64,000 bases of DNA, from the NCBI GenBank assembly GCA_965197555.1, contig OZ240213.1, positions 2,170,001-2,234,000 on the forward strand, written 5' to 3'. A program made the translations under genes and the position numbers. Within the stretch, counting starts at the first letter, position 1; the number at the start of each line of letters is the position of its first letter. The DNA is from G965197555 sp965197555. Its GTDB lineage: Bacteria; Chloroflexota; Dehalococcoidia; Lucifugimonadales; UBA3495. The notes beneath the pieces are model-generated. The model searched no databases. It worked only from the letters and a program-made list of their open reading frames with translations, and was not told the DNA's origin. Positions 61,606 to 64,000 of the stretch are shown here, one piece after another.

Positions 61606-63995
61606 CAGGAGTCCACCCGCTGCAGGGCGTCCGGGTCCCGGGGAGACCCCGGCTCACCGGACTGGGCCACCCCCAGCTCCTTCCGAGCCTCGGCATAGGC
61701 CTCCTCTCTCAGCTTCTTCTCCCGTTCCTGGAAATCAGCCTCCGCCAACGTCCGAACCTCCTCCCGTATCGCCGCCTCCTCCTCGAGCCGGACCTTCTTG
61801 CGCTCCCGGCTGATATGACTGCCGATCCTGCTATCCACTGCTCCCCGGAGCCCGGGGTCGGTGTTCACCGACTTGGAAATGTCAGCCAGCACTACCGACG
61901 AGAACCGGCTGCCCTCAACGTCGGCCTGCCGGAGCCCCTTCAACTCCCCCTCCTCCACCCTGGCGTCCTTCGCGGCATTCACCGAGCTCATAATGGAGCT
62001 GAAATGGTCCTCACCTCCACCCTCGGCCGCAACCGCCTCGGCCTCACCTCCGGCCGCAACCGCCTCGGCCTCACCTGCCTCGGCGCCACCTCCGCCCGTC
62101 TTGAACATGTCCGAACGCTGCCGCAACTCCTCGTTCATCCGAGCCCGGGCCTGCGCCGTATCTATCGTGTAGGCCACGGACGCCGCCAGCACCGCGGCCT
62201 CGGCCTCCTCGGTCCCCTTGTACTCGTCCACCGGGGGCAGGGTCCTCATTGAAAAGGCCGGGTAACACTTCGTGTCCGTGTTGATCCGGACGTAGCAGTG
62301 CCGCGGATGCAGGTTCACCAGAAACCGCTCCTGGACCCGCTCCGCGTCCATCTCGGCCGAGATTATCCGGGCGTCCTCAGCGGACATCTGGTACCCCACG
62401 ATGCAACCAACGTTGCCCAGCACGCCGGCCTTCAACCTCCGGTCAGGGGTGTCCAAACGGGCCATGGACTGGGTCGCCAGCATCAGGGAACAGCCGTACT
62501 TCCTGCTCTCTGCAAGCAACCCCTCCCAGTTGGCGCCCGTCACCGTCTGGAACTCGTCGCACACCAGAAGACACCTCACCCGTTCGGATGGAGGCAACCG
62601 CTCCTGGTCCCGGAGGGCCGACTCGACAAGACTCACCATCGTCCCGCCCATGAGGGCCGCCGGGGCCGCTCCGATGCTCCCCTGGGCCGTGGACACCAGG
62701 AGCACCAGCCCCTCCGTCAGAACGTCGGAGAGCATGATCGTCGACTCCCTCTGCCCCATGATGACGGAAGCCCTCGCATCCGCCGCGTAGGCACCGATCC
62801 GGCTGTGGACCGGCCCCACGGCCTCCGACCTCGTGTCCGCAGGCCAGTTCAGATAGGCGTTGAACCACTCCTTGAGCCTGAAGTCCGTGACCCGAGACAG
62901 CACGTAGCGCTGGAAATCGCTGGCCACCGTCCGGGCGCCCCGGCCCGTGCCCACCGTCTTCCCCTCATCCAGAAGAGCCAGGATGTCCAGGATGGTCAGC
63001 ATCTCACCCCGGGAAGTCGCGGGGTGGGCGTTGAACTCGTAGACGATCGAGAGAGACCGCTTCAGCAGGTCCTCCAGACGGCCCCCCCAGTGCTCCCAGA
63101 GATGCTTCACCGTCCCGATTATCGTGTCCACGCACCGGTCCCGGTCCGGAAACAGGTGCGGGTCGACCAAGTTGATCCCCGGAACCCGGTCCGCCCGGCC
63201 GAAGTCCAACAGCCGCACCTTGTCCGCAATCGACGTGGGCACCAACTTGAGAGTGTCCCTCACCAGGTCCGCGTGAGGGTCGATGACCACAATCGCCCCG
63301 TCATCCTTCCCCTGCGCCTTCCTCTCCAGCTTGTGGGCCAGCACATGCTTGATCATCGTGCTCTTCCCCACCCCGGACCGGCCCAGAACGATGGTGTGTT
63401 TCCGAAGAGAGGACTCCGGCAACCGGATATTCTGATTCTCCAGCCCGGCCACTCCAACCAACGGGCCCGCATCCTCCGCCTCCACGCTCAGGTCCACCAG
63501 ATACGGCGTCAGGATCCCCGCCGCCGTGCGCTCCATCGAAGCCATCTCGTCGACCCCCAGGGGCGGATGCCACAGGGAGGCCACCTCCCGAGCGGACAGA
63601 GCAGTCCGCCGCGCCCGCTGCGGCTCCACCCAGCCCATCACCCCCGAGCCCCCCAGGAACGGGTGCTTCCCATGACCCTCATGGTTGCTCTGCTCGACGT
63701 CCGAGCCCAGGTAGTAATGGACCTTGCCCTCCCGCCAGGAATTACCCGCCGGGTCATCGAAGGCCCGAAGACAGTCCAAGAGGCCCTCCATGCTCGCCAG
63801 GGCCGCATCCTCCTCCCCGAACCGGCACACCCGAACGATCTGCACCTCCGTCCAGAAGGCCAGCGCCTTCAATTTCGCTTCAACCAACTCCTCGTCCAGA
63901 TATGGCCGCCGTTTGTTGTTCCCATACTTCCGCCAGAGCGAACCTCCCCCAATGGCGGCCACCGCCGCCGCCAAGTCGAACAGCAACATGCCCAT
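61605..63995 (-). CDS. VirD4/TraD/HerA-like DNA-transfer ATPase, start close to window edge
   Basis: 796 residues as seen. Walker A GRSGVGKST (205-213), AIVVIDPHADLVRD (Walker B-like), LLVCDEFQTVTG, and MLATQSMARL with the expected Gln; 'PALMGGTMVSLVESALRDQ' between them. Hydrophobic N-terminus (LLFDLAAAVAAIGGGSL) could be a membrane anchor. C-terminus is coiled and Ala/Glu-rich (AEAGEAEAVAAGGEAEA) and ends with long charged helices. Such ATPases pump DNA through type IV or related channels. The ATG at 63995 lies five bases from the edge, so the true start may be outside. Confidence 0.8.
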   Translation of the reverse strand: MGMLLFDLAAAVAAIGGGSLWRKYGNNKRRPYLDEELVEAKLKALAFWTEVQIVRVCRFGEEDAALASMEGLLDCLRAFDDPAGNSWREGKVHYYLGSDVEQSNHEGHGKHPFLGGSGVMGWVEPQRARRTALSAREVASLWHPPLGVDEMASMERTAAGILTPYLVDLSVEAEDAGPLVGVAGLENQNIRLPESSLRKHTIVLGRSGVGKSTMIKHVLAHKLERKAQGKDDGAIVVIDPHADLVRDTLKLVPTSIADKVRLLDFGRADRVPGINLVDPHLFPDRDRCVDTIIGTVKHLWEHWGGRLEDLLKRSLSIVYEFNAHPATSRGEMLTILDILALLDEGKTVGTGRGARTVASDFQRYVLSRVTDFRLKEWFNAYLNWPADTRSEAVGPVHSRIGAYAADARASVIMGQRESTIMLSDVLTEGLVLLVSTAQGSIGAAPAALMGGTMVSLVESALRDQERLPPSERVRCLLVCDEFQTVTGANWEGLLAESRKYGCSLMLATQSMARLDTPDRRLKAGVLGNVGCIVGYQMSAEDARIISAEMDAERVQERFLVNLHPRHCYVRINTDTKCYPAFSMRTLPPVDEYKGTEEAEAAVLAASVAYTIDTAQARARMNEELRQRSDMFKTGGGGAEAGEAEAVAAGGEAEAVAAEGGGEDHFSSIMSSVNAAKDARVEEGELKGLRQADVEGSRFSSVVLADISKSVNTDPGLRGAVDSRIGSHISRERKKVRLEEEAAIREEVRTLAEADFQEREKKLREEAYAEARKELGVAQSGEPGSPRDPDALQRVDS

Positions 63996-64000
63996 GGTGT

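Noticed and set aside
60421..61698. Long plus-strand open frame of 425 codons
   Set aside because: It lies opposite the Replic_Relax-like gene in GC-rich DNA, is Pro/Arg/Gln-rich and has no ribosome binding site; it is the antisense shadow.

Overview
The window is GC-rich DNA read as a mosaic mobile element (large plasmid, integrative-conjugative element or phage-plasmid) of a Gram-positive-like or monoderm lineage. The LppX-type and TTAC-type lipoproteins and the GC-rich style would fit Chloroflexota (Dehalococcoidia/SAR202-like), but no rRNA, tRNA or core chromosomal operon is present to prove it, so taxonomy is tentative.

Two kinds of DNA alternate. The backbone is C-rich on the + strand and carries many short, mostly unknown genes, each with its own GGAG-type ribosome binding site: 2.3-3.4, 13.3-14.8, 15.8-17.7, 36.1-36.5 and 38.3-58.3 kb, with a transfer-like module (TraD/HerA-like ATPase plus Replic_Relax-like protein) on the minus strand at 60.1-64 kb. 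It includes peptide chain release factor 2 with its programmed frameshift, a DHH phosphoesterase, a truncated RNase HI, a NADAR-domain protein, a secreted thermonuclease and a 986-residue protein that may be a divergent two-barrel RNA polymerase relative. The cargo is less C-rich and lies in blocks: 4.7-12.8 kb (GIY-YIG/RAMA-like protein, serine recombinase fragment, HEPN-like protein, IS1380 fragment, VapC-type toxin operon, NucS-like nuclease); 17.7-18.7 kb (DNA methyltransferase broken by a G-tract); 19.2-25.8 kb (Druantia-like pair DruA and DruE); 26.8-28.5 kb (AIPR protein); 29.9-34.4 kb (ubiquitin-like conjugation operon: Ub-like protein, E2-like, JAB-E1 fusion, papain-like protein) with a divergent Xre regulator and a broken ImmA/IrrE peptidase gene; and 36.8-38.3 kb (GHKL ATPase fused to an HExxH metallopeptidase-like domain).

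Cargo borders are marked by truncated backbone genes (12.84, 18.97, 36.77, 38.3 and 48.67 kb), so incoming cassettes repeatedly cut backbone genes. Two small transposon-like insertions can be read exactly from inverted repeats and target duplications: a 184-bp MITE at 3437-3620 and a 980-bp element at 14812-15791 that carries two small genes and splits a 67-codon gene which is restored perfectly on paper when the element is removed.

Many genes contain a single frameshift or stop (2.8, 18.15, 21.9, 35.0, 35.36, 44.35, 44.9, 45.66, 59.59 kb). Several lie in G or C runs and could be sequencing errors; the nonsense codons in druE and the ImmA/IrrE gene are less easily explained that way and suggest partly decayed defence genes.
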